This document shows positions 24,939 to 36,433 of a stretch of DNA of 64,000 bases, one piece after another. Source of the DNA: Branchiostoma floridae (lineage: Eukaryota > Chordata > Leptocardii > Amphioxiformes > Branchiostomatidae); contig NC_049993.1 in NCBI RefSeq assembly GCF_000003815.2, forward strand, positions 13,474,432 through 13,538,431. The letters are read 5' to 3'. How positions within the stretch are numbered: the stretch's first letter is position 1; each line of letters opens with the position of its first letter. The translations under genes were made by a program, and so were the position numbers. The notes beneath the pieces are model-generated. The model was not told the origin of the DNA and ran no database searches. It worked only from the letters and a program-made list of their open reading frames with translations.

Positions 24939-27900
24939 TCAACAGTTGTTGAAGGTTGTTATGGATGTCATGCTCCCATCTCTCACCAGGACATCCCCGC
25001 AGAAAGATGCACTGTAACAAACAAACAAATAAATAAATAAACAAATCATCACTTTAGCTATGTACATACCTAAAATCTTGACGATCCGTCTGCCCATTCT
25101 TGACTTATTTTGTTTTATTCAAAGTTTTGAGTAAAACCAGGATCCTGCAGTTCCAAAAAAGCCGCTAGGGGCAAAATTTATACCATTTACTCTCTGCCCA
25201 AGAGCTATCTACCACCATAAAGAAATATGACCATAGCAAAAAAAAATACGAACCGAATACCACTGCAGTACCAAAACAAATCTAATCATTTCGAGGTCTC
25301 ATCAAAATACCACATATGATCAAATATCCTTCAATGTTTTCTCGATTTATGCTGCTGCTCATCATCAAACAAGGAAACAAACAAACAAGCAAATATAAAA
25401 GCGCAAAAAGAACAAAACATTGTTGGCAAAACTTCTGCATGTCTTTGACTTATTCCAGAAAAGGACGTCGACATGTTCTTCACGAAACGCTGTTTTCACA
25501 GATACGAGATAAAAGATAATTCGATACTAGAAAAGCCACTACATTTTACACCGCCTGTATTTACATGACGTCAATGTACTAGCAGTTTTGGCCGACGCCT
25601 CAGGGGCGGAGGCATATTTTTTACAATTACTGTATTGCTATCCGTTATCCTTTTGGTTCATAACGACCCTCAAAAAGGTCAAGGGATAGATGGGGTGGGA
25701 TGTATTGCATGAAAACATTCAGTTCTGATGTATACCCTATGAATCTTTGAATATATTTTGAAAGACACTCACCCTATGCCAGTGTTGGACTGTATGTCGA
25801 CCCTCTCTATCTCAACATCGCCATAGTTACCCCACGAGAATAAAAAGCTGGTTGTTTCGGTGTAGGTCAGGCTCAACTCCTTTACTGTGTCGAGTCGAAC
25901 GTTTGATGCGAAAATACCGCGATACTCGGTGTTCTCGTCAATCCCATACGAGGCGTCCCTGGAGTGGTATGATGATAAAATTTAGTTGTATTTTATTGTA
26001 AAAAAATGTTGTTGTCTTGTTTATCATATTAGAACATAGCAAAGGGGGACTTTTCTTTCGACCATTTGAATTTATCAAGAAACAGCCCTGGTATACTTCT
26101 TGCAGTGTTTGCGATTAACGCTTGCCAGCCGTCAGCAAATCAGATTCCTTCCTCCCCCGTTGGTGTGACGTCACCGTCTATAGTCATGAGGCCACGTGAT
26201 TGGCTGGTAACTTTTTTGGCTCTAAATTTGCTTCAGATTCTCCCCCTCCTGTTGTTGGAGTGGGAGATACCAGCCAATCACGCCGCGGTCTATCGTCATG
26301 AGTCTACACGACTGGCTGGTAACTTCTTTGCTCTAAGGCGATTTTCTACAAGACCGAGCTTCCAAATTTTTGTCGAAGCGGGTTTATATGCTACTGCACT
26401 TACTCAAAGAAGTTGATGGGACCGGTGCTTTGGTAAGTCCCCGCTATGTTGATCGTGATTTCGCCTCTGCAGAACTGCATCCCGGGCTTTGTCTTCAACA
26501 CCACTCTGTACTCGAATGCTTAAAGTAAAAATAACACCTGATGGTACACAAAGTTCCTTTCATTGATGGCATTACATCTTGGGAAACGAGGAGCACTATG
26601 GGTAGCGAGGGGCAAACGACATCATTTCTACGACAACACGTTTGAGGCGCATGCGTTCTGTCCGGTCTAAGCTGTTGCGGCAATGATAACGTTTGCCCCA
26701 TGCGCTACCCATAGTCCATTGCGTCTCTCTGCATGCATTGGGAACCGTCATAAGTATAATATAAAACACATGAGGCGCTTTGGGAAAAGTCTAGACTCGG
26801 GCAAGTTCCGTTTACTGTCTCCTTTCTTCGACCTTTGACCCAACTTCCTGTCAGTATTCCCGACATGGCTAGCATTAAAATGCCAATTGTGACTACGGGC
26901 ACACACGAATACAAATAAACACGCCAACTTATCACAATATCCTCAGAATTCACGAAGATAATCATAGTCCGAACAGCAAATGAAGCCGTATAGTACTCAC
27001 AACAAAAAGGTGAGTTTTCTTTGGTAGTCAGGTAGACACTTCCACGGGCGTTCAGGTTGGAGTCTAGGTCATACCCCATCACCGGGCATGCGTTGTTGGA
27101 GCAGTCCCAACATCTGCCGGCGACGTAGTCGTCGTAACTGCGGCAGGGGTAGGAGACGAACTTGCAGGGGCTGTTGATGGACTCGATGTAGTACTGGTAC
27201 GCTCGTTTGTGGCTACAGTCCATGGAGTCAGTCAAAGCTTAGAGCGAGAGAAAAGAAATACGATATTACTTAAAGGTTGTGGAAAAACTAAACTTTACGT
27301 AACCAACACCAAATTTGATTGGGACTTACCCCAAAATTACTTAAAGGTTTATGTTAATGCTAATCTTTCTACCAACAAAGAGGTACACACGGATGAAACT
27401 TTCAACGACCACTGTCACCTTCTTCAGGATCAATAATGACCAGACTACATGGTGAAAGGTGTAAAGGAGACCATATATATCAGGGCACTCCGGCAGCCAT
27501 CACTAAATAGAGACGGTGGACGATATAAACTTACTGGCACGTTTGACCAAATGCTGACGTCACGTATACGCAAGATCACGTGTCAAAAAGGTCAAGTTAT
27601 TGTAATCTAACGAGTTAGCGTTCGAAAGCTTTTTATTAGAGCTCCTATTTGTCGCACGTGACAGCTTAGTTCTCTATATCTAAATGTAGATAATAGTTTT
27701 AGGTATTGAAATGGAAACATTGATGCTATTATTACATGATGCTAGCTCGACGAGGCCCTGCACATACCTTGGGAGGAGTCGAATAGACTGCCGATGGCAC
27801 TGAGCCACGTGTTGCCGCAGCCCGGCTGTCCCTTCCCGCCGTTTGGGTAGAAGTCCACGTGTCCTGACGGCAGGTCCAGGCCCCAGGCCCCGGACAGGAT

Positions 27901-30130
27901 CTCCCCGCCGTCCGTGTGGATCACGTCCACGAAGAGAGCGTCCGTGGCGTCTAGTCTCACCGCCGGGTCCTCGTCTTCGAAGAACGGCTCGGCGGGATCC
28001 AAACCTACGGGCACATGAGATGTAGCGTTTCCTTTATCTTATTTTATTTTACTGCACAGTTTTCTAGATGTCAGGACTGCTGACATCTGCTCGCCGACAG
28101 CGTCTACACAGAAATGTTGTAATGGTCGAAGTTCAGATGTCGAAAATATTTCACCCGGCATGTATAGCATTAAAACTAACGGATTAAGTTACAATGCAAA
28201 TTATATCCAACATCAGACACAGTATATTGTCAATGGATGGTTTTATAATTGTCTTCATGTGTATTGTTAAAAATTATGATGAAATATTTCAGAGCGGTAC
28301 TGATACAATGCCCCGCCCCTGAGGCGCCGCCAAAAATTTATTCATGACAATCGTACCTGTGATCCTGGGTAGACCGGGTAGCCTGGCTCCCACGAGGCCG
28401 GATGTGTGCGCCCCCAGACTGTGCCCCACCAGGTGAAACTGTTCCAGACTACATCCCGTCTCCTCCATCAGGAACACGATGAGCTTGGCGAGCTGTGCCG
28501 CCACTATGCGGGTGTTGGACGCCGCCGCGAAGTAGTTCGGGGCCGCAGCACCTTTACTCCAGTCCACGATGATGACGTTTACGTCGTCCTTTTAAGCAAA
28601 AAAAAACATTTCTGTCCATATGAAACAAATAAAACAAAAGGCATGTTTTAGCCTGGCCTGTGTTTACACAATCTCTCGTTGGCAGAGGTCAATGACCCCC
28701 TCCCCGAGGTGGTGGCAACTGTGGGGCCGGCCGCTAGGAGCGCGATTTTAGTCAGTCTAGTTTTAGTTTTGCATGCTGTTCAACCGAAAATTTGGGTAAA
28801 TCGCCATCATTATATTGTTCTCGTCTTACAAATTATACTATATAGACTATGATTTAGAATTTTTCTAAGATATGTCTCTAAGAAGAATCCAAATTTCTCT
28901 TATATTGTTATTTTTGTTCATCTATTGATACTTACATTGAAAATCAATACTACGTAATTACGACGGGTAAAACATTACCAATTGAAATAATTCTTATATC
29001 CAAACTCTCATTTGGAATTGATAACGATATTGACATTTCAAAAAAATGGTACGATGAAAGAAAATAATAGTTATGCAATGGTGAAATTGTGGGATTGACC
29101 TATGACCTACCCGCTTGAGTGTCTCCCTCATGGCGTCACCTGGCCAAAATGGCGGTGTCGAGATCGGATTGCTGAAGAAGCCGTGAATCAGAATCCTCAC
29201 CGGGTTCTTGGGGTTGAAATGGGACATGCGGAGGCTGGACGGGTCCTCGTACGATATCTCCTGCGAATATGATACTTTTTAGGTCTTATATTTCGTCAAA
29301 TGTCGTGGTCATTGTTATCATACAATGTATGAATCGTGTACAACTGTCGAGAATTCATTCAAGTTCATTCAAACCATGAATAACATACGTGGTAGACAAT
29401 CTTCATTAGTCTTTACCAGGCTCGAGAAGTCGCTGGAATAATTTGAGAAATTGATCAAATAAACAGGGAACCGATGCAAGAGTACGACTCCTCTCCACTT
29501 GCGGCTGTTTTTTCTGAGTTTTTGTCGGGCTTTCTCTGTACCGTTTTCATATCCGTTTCGCCAAATTCCAGCAACCTGTGGTCAGCCTAGTCGAGTCCAT
29601 GTCTTCAGAGCATTATCATATCTTGAATAATGTTCGTTCATGTTTGTGTCTCACAACTAAGCCTTGAAAAAAGTGCTCATTAGCTTTAATTAGTGCTATT
29701 GAAAGGCTGATGAAAAATAAAATACACAAAATACTTTGCGCATACTCCTGCTTTATGAATTAGATATAACACATTGGAAAACGTTTGCATTTTTACATAC
29801 GGACTACCACCTGTAATATATTTCTATATCTGTAATGTGTGGTCGTATGTTCTGATTATGTCATTAGTAGGTATCTTCTATCAAGGACGCTATAACGTCC
29901 TTGCTTCTATTATGTAGTTCTAATTATGTAATTTTCACATAGCAACAGTGGTATTTAGGCCCAAACGAATGGGAACCGCCAATGGCGGATTTTTCTTATC
30001 TATAAACGAGACTATATGTTTGTACTGACCAAATAGATGGTATGAGCAGACGTGGCAACCTAGATAATGTAATAGACGAGGATATTGGCAGGATGTTCCC
30101 TGTCATAAGTATTTTACGGTACTATTGACA

Positions 30131-30187
<57 letters not shown>

Positions 30188-30213
30188 TATATATGGCCAG
30201 GAGTGTCTATATA

Positions 30214-30274
<61 letters not shown>

Positions 30275-31609
30275 AACAAAATATTCTTATACTATTGACA
30301 GAATGCTCCTGTCAATACGTAGTTTCTTTGCTCTATTGACAGGATGTCCATGATCCTTTCAGCCCAAATCCTAACTCCTTATATATTTCTGACCCTGAGC
30401 AAGATGGTGCATAAATAGGCTAATTGACATTGCTTAGCAAGGCTAAAAGATGTTTAGAAAGACAAAAAAGATATTCTGTAAATAGCCATGCCCTAAAGTT
30501 ATACCTGACGTTCTTCAATGGTCGGGTTGCTTCTTGTAAACACAAAGAACTTGGTGTCGACGAACTCAGGGGATTGTGGCACGGCGCCGGTATTGTCAAA
30601 CGGATACTCATCCGAAAAACAGCCCAGATCGCCATAGCAGACGACTTGCGGTGGTTTGGGTGTAGTAGTGGTCGTCTCGTTGTTGTTGAGCGTTGAATTG
30701 TTGTTGAGCGTTGAGTTGTCGTTGAGCGTTGAGTTATCTAGCCTAAGTCTAGCTCGGAGCTGTTGCCTCCTCTTTGTTTTGAACCTCAGGATTTCTTCGT
30801 ATGGCAGAGACCGTGGTTCTGAGTGGCGTACAGGTTGTTTTTTCTTCTTGTTGTTTACGTTGCTTTTGATTCGTTTGCCACATTCACCTAGAAATAGAGG
30901 GAAATATCATTACCAAGATTGAGAAAGAGAATCAATACATCATTGTTGCCAAGGTCACTCATTACAAATTTCAAACATTAAACGTTATTACTAAACATCA
31001 GCCGTTGGAAACACGTGAATTAGTCGTACATTTTACTAGAATCCGAAGCAGTCAAAATTCAACAAGAAAGCTTCTAGGTATACGTAACTACTGATCTAAT
31101 ATTACAGCGACAATAACGAGCGATCGCGATGATGTCACGGTGACGCAGTGGTAGGCATAAAGCAGGTGTTTGGCAAAAGATTGATCAATATATCAACCAG
31201 TAATTTGATCTGTAATTTGAATATCAATTCATAATCCAATCTACTGACGTCCTAGTAGGCAATAGCCATCAAATACCATGGATATAAACAACAACAGCGA
31301 TACAACAGAATAACGGTGACTCGTGTAAGGTAACTACGTACACGTAGACATTCATGCAAATAGGTGGATGCAAATGGATTAACGCACAAACAAGAATATA
31401 GATATATTAACATATTGAGTTCAACATATCGTTTATACTACTGGTTATAAGGATCTATCAGTTCTAACTTCGAATATACTGATATACTGAAAAAAGTTAT
31501 TCAGTATGCAAAAGTGTATACTTGTTCAAATTATGATAGCATACCCACCCAACTCCGCCAATGCAACGATGACCACCACAAGGCAGTATATTTTCGATAG
31601 CCTCTTCAT
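24939..31609 (-). CDS. Lipase 4: pancreatic lipase-like enzyme with a basic, Asn/Thr-rich N-terminal extension, 9 exons
   Basis: Exons in transcript order: 31549-31609, 30505-30887, 29111-29260, 28357-28588, 27768-28004, 27001-27237, 26404-26518, 25773-25958, 24939-25011; 557 residues in one frame. The signal peptide is [17 protein letters not shown]. Residues 21-101 are an extension absent from vertebrate pancreatic lipases: Lys/Arg-rich with KKKKQ, then [10 protein letters not shown] (46-55), then three N-S-T sequons (72, 78, 84), one N-E-T (90), a T5 run and a PKPP linker. The catalytic domain starts at CYGDLGCF (104 on). The triad is Ser255 (GHSLG), Asp278 (GLDPAEP) and His364 ([10 protein letters not shown]). 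The PLAT domain spans about 434-557, ending NNC. The His exon and the next Cys-rich exon are fused, unlike in lipases 1-3. Lipase 5 is its sister. Chain length and triad predict an active enzyme; the role of the extension is unknown. Confidence 0.88.
25140..25260 (+). repeat. R1 family repeat fragment in lipase 4 intron 8
   Basis: The strings CCTGCAGTTCCAAAAAAGCC, GCTAGGGGCAAAATT and AGAGCTATCTACCACCAT match the start of the R1 copy at 43495. Confidence 0.5.
26569..26737. mobile_element. MITE-like element, CTATGGGTAGC ends, lipase 4 intron 6
   Basis: The left arm contains CACTATGGGTAGCG and the right arm GCGCTACCCATAGT, with a GCGTCTC block beyond it. A related element lies at 52498-52660 in lipase 6, where the right arm reads GCTACCCATAGTGTTTTGCG. 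Confidence 0.5.
28655..28760 (+). repeat. Dispersed repeat in lipase 4 intron 3, copy at 60205-60310
   Basis: Shared blocks include AATGACCCCCTCC, GGCAACTGT and GCTAGGAGCGCGATTTTAGT, in the same order and orientation in both places. Confidence 0.6.
30133..30272. repeat. (TA)n microsatellite in lipase 4 intron 2
   Basis: About 140 bases of almost pure AT dinucleotide, interrupted once by GGCCAGGAGTGTC. It is flanked by repeated CTATTGACAGGAT strings near 30122, 30291 and 30333. Confidence 0.9.
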
Positions 31610-31660
31610 TTTCAGGCCCAGACAGATCAGCACAGAGACAGAACAACACACAGGCCGTGC

Positions 31661-31668
31661 TTTTAATA
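31661..31668 (-). promoter_or_regulatory. TATA-like box of lipase 4
   Basis: TATTAAAA on the - strand, about 52 bases upstream of the ATG at 31609, a spacing that implies a very short 5' UTR. Confidence 0.45.
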
Positions 31669-31947
31669 GTCGGGAACAAGGCCGCCCATCCGGGCAAACC
31701 GGTGTAACTTTGGGGCAGGTTCCACAAGATTTACCCGGTAATAATGATGGTAAATGATTGACGGACTAATGGACGTTTGACGTAAGATTTGACAAGGAAA
31801 GTATACATATATGTGCGATTGGTTGACAAGACATGATTCGAGAGTTACTGTATGTTTGCCCTACAAGCTCGTTTCCTAGCATATATGGTTCGACCAAATA
31901 TATTCCTTCCTCAAATTGAAGTAAGTTTGCATTTCCAGTCTTACATA

Positions 31948-32495
31948 TTAGGCCATGTTGATTTGATTATATGGATGACATCCGCGCGAGCAATATGCAT
32001 TAATTTCGGCCTTTTCAAAAAATGATGATAAAAATTTTTTCATGCTGTCAATAGTACAAGGTAACTGCAAAATGAGCAAAGATGTGCCGTAGAATGCTAA
32101 TAGATAGCGGAAAAAACTCTACTAATGTCATAGAATGGCAAGGTCAATTCCGTGCGATCTATTGTTCGGCACGTCATACTCTGTGGGCTTTTTTATTGAC
32201 ATGTTATATGTTGTGTATGTTACAAACTGTATGTGTCCAAGTATCATGTGTATTACTCCTGGAAGACTCGTTGTTGCAATGATATGTCAACAAAAACTAA
32301 AGGAGTCAATGTATGATAAACAATAAATAAACAATGCAGAACAACTCAGTCATTTATTCAACCTCCCTGATCACTTAAATTCCATATCGTCGGAAACTGT
32401 TTTGTTGGGGCTAAACACGTTTTTAATTCGCACACTTACATCAGTTTTGGGTTCCCAGAGGATGCCATCCAAAAAATCAAATCAACATGGCCTAA
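31948..32495. mobile_element. 548-bp terminal-inverted-repeat element
   Basis: The left end TTAGGCCATGTTGATTTGAT and the right end ATCAAATCAACATGGCCTAA mirror each other, with GGATGACATCC / GGATGCCATCC further inside. No transposase frame is present, so it is non-autonomous. One arm (ATCAAATCAACATG) also occurs at about 160-195. No target-site duplication was evident. Confidence 0.65.
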
Positions 32496-32735
32496 GGTGC
32501 AGCGAAAGTCACGAGGCTTTGCATACTACAGAAAATAACTGTCTTGATAATCGGTTAATCATTACACAGATAATTTGAGCTTTGTCTGCTATTTTAGATA
32601 GTTGTCGAGTGTCGACCCAAATGGTGTCATTACACACCATGGCCAGAGATTCTCGCGTTTCGAGCATTTATATAAGCTTGTATGTAATATTTTCTTTTAT
32701 GTTAGCATGTAGCCTATAAATTAGGTTTGATATTG

Positions 32736-33529
32736 ATGAATTATCCACATAGATATCTGCGCTCGCTCTTGTACGACTTCTTAAAGTCTGTTCCACATGC
32801 CCGCCAGCAGATACCGGAGATTGACTGCGCGCATGGATCTTGTGGACAGGTAAGAAATGAAAGTTAAGCTACTTTCCGTAGACAATAGGGGATTACAATG
32901 CTTTTCGTCCGGGAAATATGCCCTACGTACGTACAAAGTAAATTCAGTTGTCACCTTCCTTCTCCAAATGTCCAACTTTCTCAGCATGTGTAAAAATGTA
33001 TTTGGCACTTTAGTGGGATTCAGTTTCACACATTCCCACAACGACGACCTGGGTGTGCGTGAATTTTTTTGAAGTCGTGTGGGTGTGTCATGGACGCCTA
33101 GGTGTTTAACAACCAAACAACATACTGTTACCATTAAAACGCAAAATACCAATCTTTTCCCACGCGTTGAAGTACAACAACCCCTTCAAATATCAGGCGG
33201 GATTTTGTTTTGGAGGACCACAAAATATAAATCTTACTACGGTGACCCAGGGAAGCAAACGAATTCTGATAACAACACACACGTAACTCAACACACAGGT
33301 AACGGATGCTGAGACTGACGACAGTGGAGAGGATTCTGAGACTAACAGCAGTGGATACGACGCTGAGACTAACAGCAGTGGAGAGGAGGGGTACGAGGGC
33401 TTCTGTAACGACTGTGGCTATAGAATCTTCGAAAGTCAGGAGGATCTAGACGAGGAACACAGAAACATCCAAGAGACTTTGAACCGACAGTGCATCACTT
33501 GCGGGGACAGAAATGCACTGTACTGGTGA
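32736..33529 (+). CDS. Candidate two-exon gene for a small acidic zinc-ribbon-like protein (114 aa)
   Basis: Exon 1 is 32736-32849 (MNYPHRYLRSLLYDF... to CGQ) with a strong donor CAG|GTAAGA. Exon 2 is 33299-33529, starting after ACACACAG and ending TACTGGTGA. Both are in phase 0 and join to 114 residues. Exon 2 has three perfect-length 9-residue repeats (DAETDDSGE, DSETNSSGY, DAETNSSGE; 33305-33385). Then come two CxxC knuckles, FCNDCGYRIF and QCITCGDRN, separated by an acidic helix-like stretch, which together look like a zinc ribbon. Exon 1 ends with a further Cys/His cluster (CAHGSC). A TATAAA lies just upstream at about 32715. I do not recognise the family and claim no function. The acceptor has a poor pyrimidine tract, so the exon 2 start could differ, and more 5' exons could exist. 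Confidence 0.5.
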
Positions 33530-34090
33530 AGGACTGTACTGTTCACTGTACTGTCATGACTCATAGACACTTGATGTTATACTTGTCGCAGTTCTATACG
33601 TAGTCATTTTTTAAAAAGATCTTGGTGAAAAAGCAGGAGAGCAACTCTATGTGTACAATGAAATAAGCTACCGTCGACGCAGATGTATAGTACCAGTCGG
33701 TACTCCCCTAGCCTCCTTTACCGGCCTCCCTATGTGTGTATTTTTGTAGCCTTGTACCAAAAATTGCCTGCCCACGTATCTCTCTGTCGGGGTTCACGCG
33801 ATAGACAGAAGACGGCACTTATTAAAAAAAGCTCGCAAACTATCCAACCACCCTGTAGTTGGAAAGTAGGTGACAGCTCTTTTACAAGACTACACTGTTT
33901 TGTTTCTCAACAGGGCTATTGTTACTGCTTTATTGATCCTCCTCAGACCCGGACTGGAGAGGCAAAGAAGTTGGTCTCTCTGGGGGAGGTCGATTTGCGA
34001 AAAATATGCCGGGAAAGGACCCCCCCCACTGACACCCACCCCACCCAAACAACTTACGCCAAGGCCCCCAGAGAGGCCGGTGAAGGATGC

Positions 34091-34232
34091 TAATCTCCAA
34101 GCAGATCCTACGGTGCCATAATATAGTATCAAAGCTGGTCAATGAGTATAGCCGGCCAAAGGGAGTCAAACGGGCACCTACGGCGGGTTTGATACTAGTA
34201 TATTACGCCACCGTGGATCTGCTTGGAGATTA
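34091..34232. mobile_element. Foldback element, TCTCCAAGCAGA family, with 9-bp target-site duplication
   Basis: The arms TAATCTCCAAGCAGATCC and GGATCTGCTTGGAGATTA extend inward with further pairing (TATAGTATCAAA / TTTGATACTAGTATA). The element is flanked by direct repeats GAAGGATGC at 34082-34090 and 34233-34241, the hallmark of insertion with a 9-base staggered cut. Confidence 0.75.
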
Positions 34233-34868
34233 GAAGGATGCTATAAAAAAGCGCCTGGTATTGAAACAAGTCGTTCGTCCATCGAATAACTACATCTTAC
34301 CAAACATACATAAGAATAAAAGCTTTTTTGAATATAATACAGTAGTTCAAACTTCAGGAATTTACAGGCAAAGACCACATGCCATCGTAGAGTTGGTTTT
34401 GACTTGTTTTAGCCCTTTTTTGGCGTAGGGCTTTCTATTTTGTTACGTTTTCTTTATATCCTCCGCTCCAAAGACAATGACACGAAATCAAAAGCCCTAC
34501 AAAAATGATTACAGTACTCAGTAGTCTCTAAGCAGTTGTGTCAGATGGCCAGATAGGGACAAATAAGCCCCCACGGGAGTTCAGTCAGTCTATCATTCCG
34601 GCTGGCCAGTTCAGATGCAGATGCAGGTACGATCTGTTTGTTTTGTGTTGTTCAGTTCTGGTGTGCTTATTATCATATGTGCAGTCGCGAGGCTTTGGGG
34701 GTCTCTGTCGGGGCCCTTGTATTGTACAGAAATGTTTGTCTCCACGTATGTTTTCTATGCATGTAAATCATTAAACTGTTTGTTTACTTTTATGGCATTG
34801 TGTGTTTGTGATTGTCTAGTCCCCTAGGCAACTAGCTTGCACAGTGTCCGTGACACTGAATGTATTCT

Positions 34869-35089
34869 CGATCTCCAAGCAGAGGTTCGCCTCTCGCGAC
34901 CGTGATACAAAAAGGCACAGAATAGAAACGCATCAAACTACGTCAAATTATACATCCGCAGCTGAAACTCCGCTTGGAGAGTACAGTACTTTGAATGGCG
35001 ATGCAGGAAAAATGCAAGTAGAGATTGTTTTGACCCATGACTACGTCTAAGTATACCCGCCTGTCACCTGAAGATCGGCTTGGAGATTA
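34869..35089. mobile_element. Possible diverged TCTCCAAGCAGA-family copies
   Basis: CGATCTCCAAGCAGAGG at 34869, CCGCTTGGAGAG at 34970 and CGGCTTGGAGATTA at 35076 are family ends. Their pairing is unclear and no target-site duplication was found. Confidence 0.35.
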
Positions 35090-35275
35090 CTTAGCCATTT
35101 TTCCCTTGCTGATGAAAACCTGTACAAAATAAAGTATATAATAATATATGATATCTTGGGTGTACGTATTATTCCAAGACATGTTGCTTTTTCTTGAAGT
35201 CAGACAGGAATGAGTCTATTCAAACTCTAAACGATATACTGATTTTTGTGCTGGCAGTAAACGAAATTGAACCGG

Positions 35276-35318
35276 TTAACCAAACCAAACCAAACCAAAC
35301 AAAACAAAACAGAACAGA
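35276..35318. repeat. (CCAAA)n/(CAAAA)n microsatellite
   Basis: A run of CCAAA units passing into CAAAA and CAGAA units, immediately left of the foldback element at 35342. Confidence 0.85.
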
Positions 35319-35341
35319 ACTTGAAAGCTTTGGTTAGCTAC

Positions 35342-35509
35342 TACTCTCCAAGCAGACATTCGGCTCCGAATGTTTTAAATTTAATGTATATCACCAGGCA
35401 TTCTCATCGGGCTCTCTAGGTTGCCTCTTTTCTTTGCAAAACAGAAAGCCCGATACAAACACAGAAAAAAACACACAAAAAGCGGAGCCGAACCTCTGCT
35501 TGGAGAATT
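35342..35509. mobile_element. Foldback element, TCTCCAAGCAGA family, imperfect 9-bp duplication
   Basis: The arms TACTCTCCAAGCAGA and TCTGCTTGGAGAATT extend inward as CATTCGGCTCCG / CGGAGCCGAACC. The flanks GTTAGCTAC (35333-35341) and GATAGCGAC (35510-35518) match at 7 of 9 positions, as expected of an older insertion. Confidence 0.65.
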
Positions 35510-35749
35510 GATAGCGACCATTGGACGTGAACTGTGAAGCCAAAGTCAACAAGGCCGGACTCCAGCCTGTTCACCGCCCACTCTTGGCTTTAGCGCAAGT
35601 TGTAAGAGGTATTGTTGTGACAGGGGAAGGTAACTCGTGATTTTCGCCGGGATAAGAAACTTCTCGGTTGAAAATCCCGAATCGCCCTCCTCGCCACAAC
35701 CCAACCCCAAACAACTTGCGCCAATGCACACAGAGAGGCCGATGAAATG

Positions 35750-36433
35750 TAGTCTCTACCAGGCTCCGTGGATCGGTGGTCTTAAGTGTAGATTAAATTA
35801 TAAAAATATATAGTCAATAAATAGTNNNNNNNNNNNNNNNNNNNNNNNNNNNNNNNNNNNNNNNNNNNNNNNNNNNNNNNNNNNNNNNNNNNNNNNNNNN
35901 NNNNNNNNNNNNNNNNNNNNNNNNNNNNNNNNNNNNNNNNNNNNNNNNNNNNNNNNNNNNNNNNNNNNNNNNNNNNNNNNNNNNNNNNNNNNNNNNNNNN
36001 NNNNNNNNNNNNNNNNNNNNNNNNNNNNNNNNNNNNNNNNNNNNNNNNNNNNNNNNNNNNNNNNNNNNNNNNNNNNNNNNNNNNNNNNNNNNNNNNNNNN
36101 NNNNNNNNNNNNNNNNNNNNNNNNNNNNNNNNNNNNNNNNNNNNNNNNNNNNNNNNNNNNNNNNNNNNNNNNNNNNNNNNNNNNNNNNNNNNNNNNNNNN
36201 NNNNNNNNNNNNNNNNNNNNNNNNNNNNNNNNNNNNNNNNNNNNNNNNNNNNNNNNNNNNNNNNNNNNNNNNNNNNNNNNNNNNNNNNNNNNNNNNNNNN
36301 NNNNNNNNNNNNNNNNNNNNNNNNNNNNNNNNNNNNNNNNNNNNNNNCGACTCCCCTAGCGTACTATTGACTCTACATGTGTCCAATTTAATCTACACTT
36401 AGACCACCGATCCACGGAGCCTGGTAGAGTCTA
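35750..36433. mobile_element. Long inverted-repeat element split by an assembly gap, CTCTACCAGG family
   Basis: The left arm starts TAGTCTCTACCAGGCTCCGT and continues through CGGTGGTCTTAAGTGTAGAT. The right arm mirrors it through ATCTACACTTAGACCACCG to GCCTGGTAGAGTCTA. Arms are nearly 50 bases. The N run 35826-36347 replaces most of the interior, so the true length is unknown. Confidence 0.7.
35826..36347. other. Assembly gap, 522 N
   Basis: Undetermined bases inside an inverted-repeat element. Nothing can be said about the content. Confidence 1.

Larger units (their letters stand above)
31610..32735. other. Spacer upstream of lipase 4 up to the zinc-ribbon candidate
   Basis: It contains the lipase 4 promoter region and a 548-base inverted-repeat element (31948-32495). 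No other gene is seen. Lipase 4 and the zinc-ribbon candidate are divergent neighbours across this interval. Confidence 0.5.

Noticed and set aside
30656-30922. + strand frame with repeated LSVEL units
   Set aside because: It is the reverse strand of the N-S-T coding repeat in lipase 4.
32781-33152. 123-codon - strand frame
   Set aside because: Antisense to the zinc-ribbon candidate and its intron, with no motif.
33683-34093. 136-codon + strand frame
   Set aside because: Low-complexity, no recognised motif; its 3' part resembles repeat DNA near 35700 and it abuts a foldback element.
35814-36386. 190-codon frame on the - strand
   Set aside because: Almost entirely translated N; not evidence of a gene.
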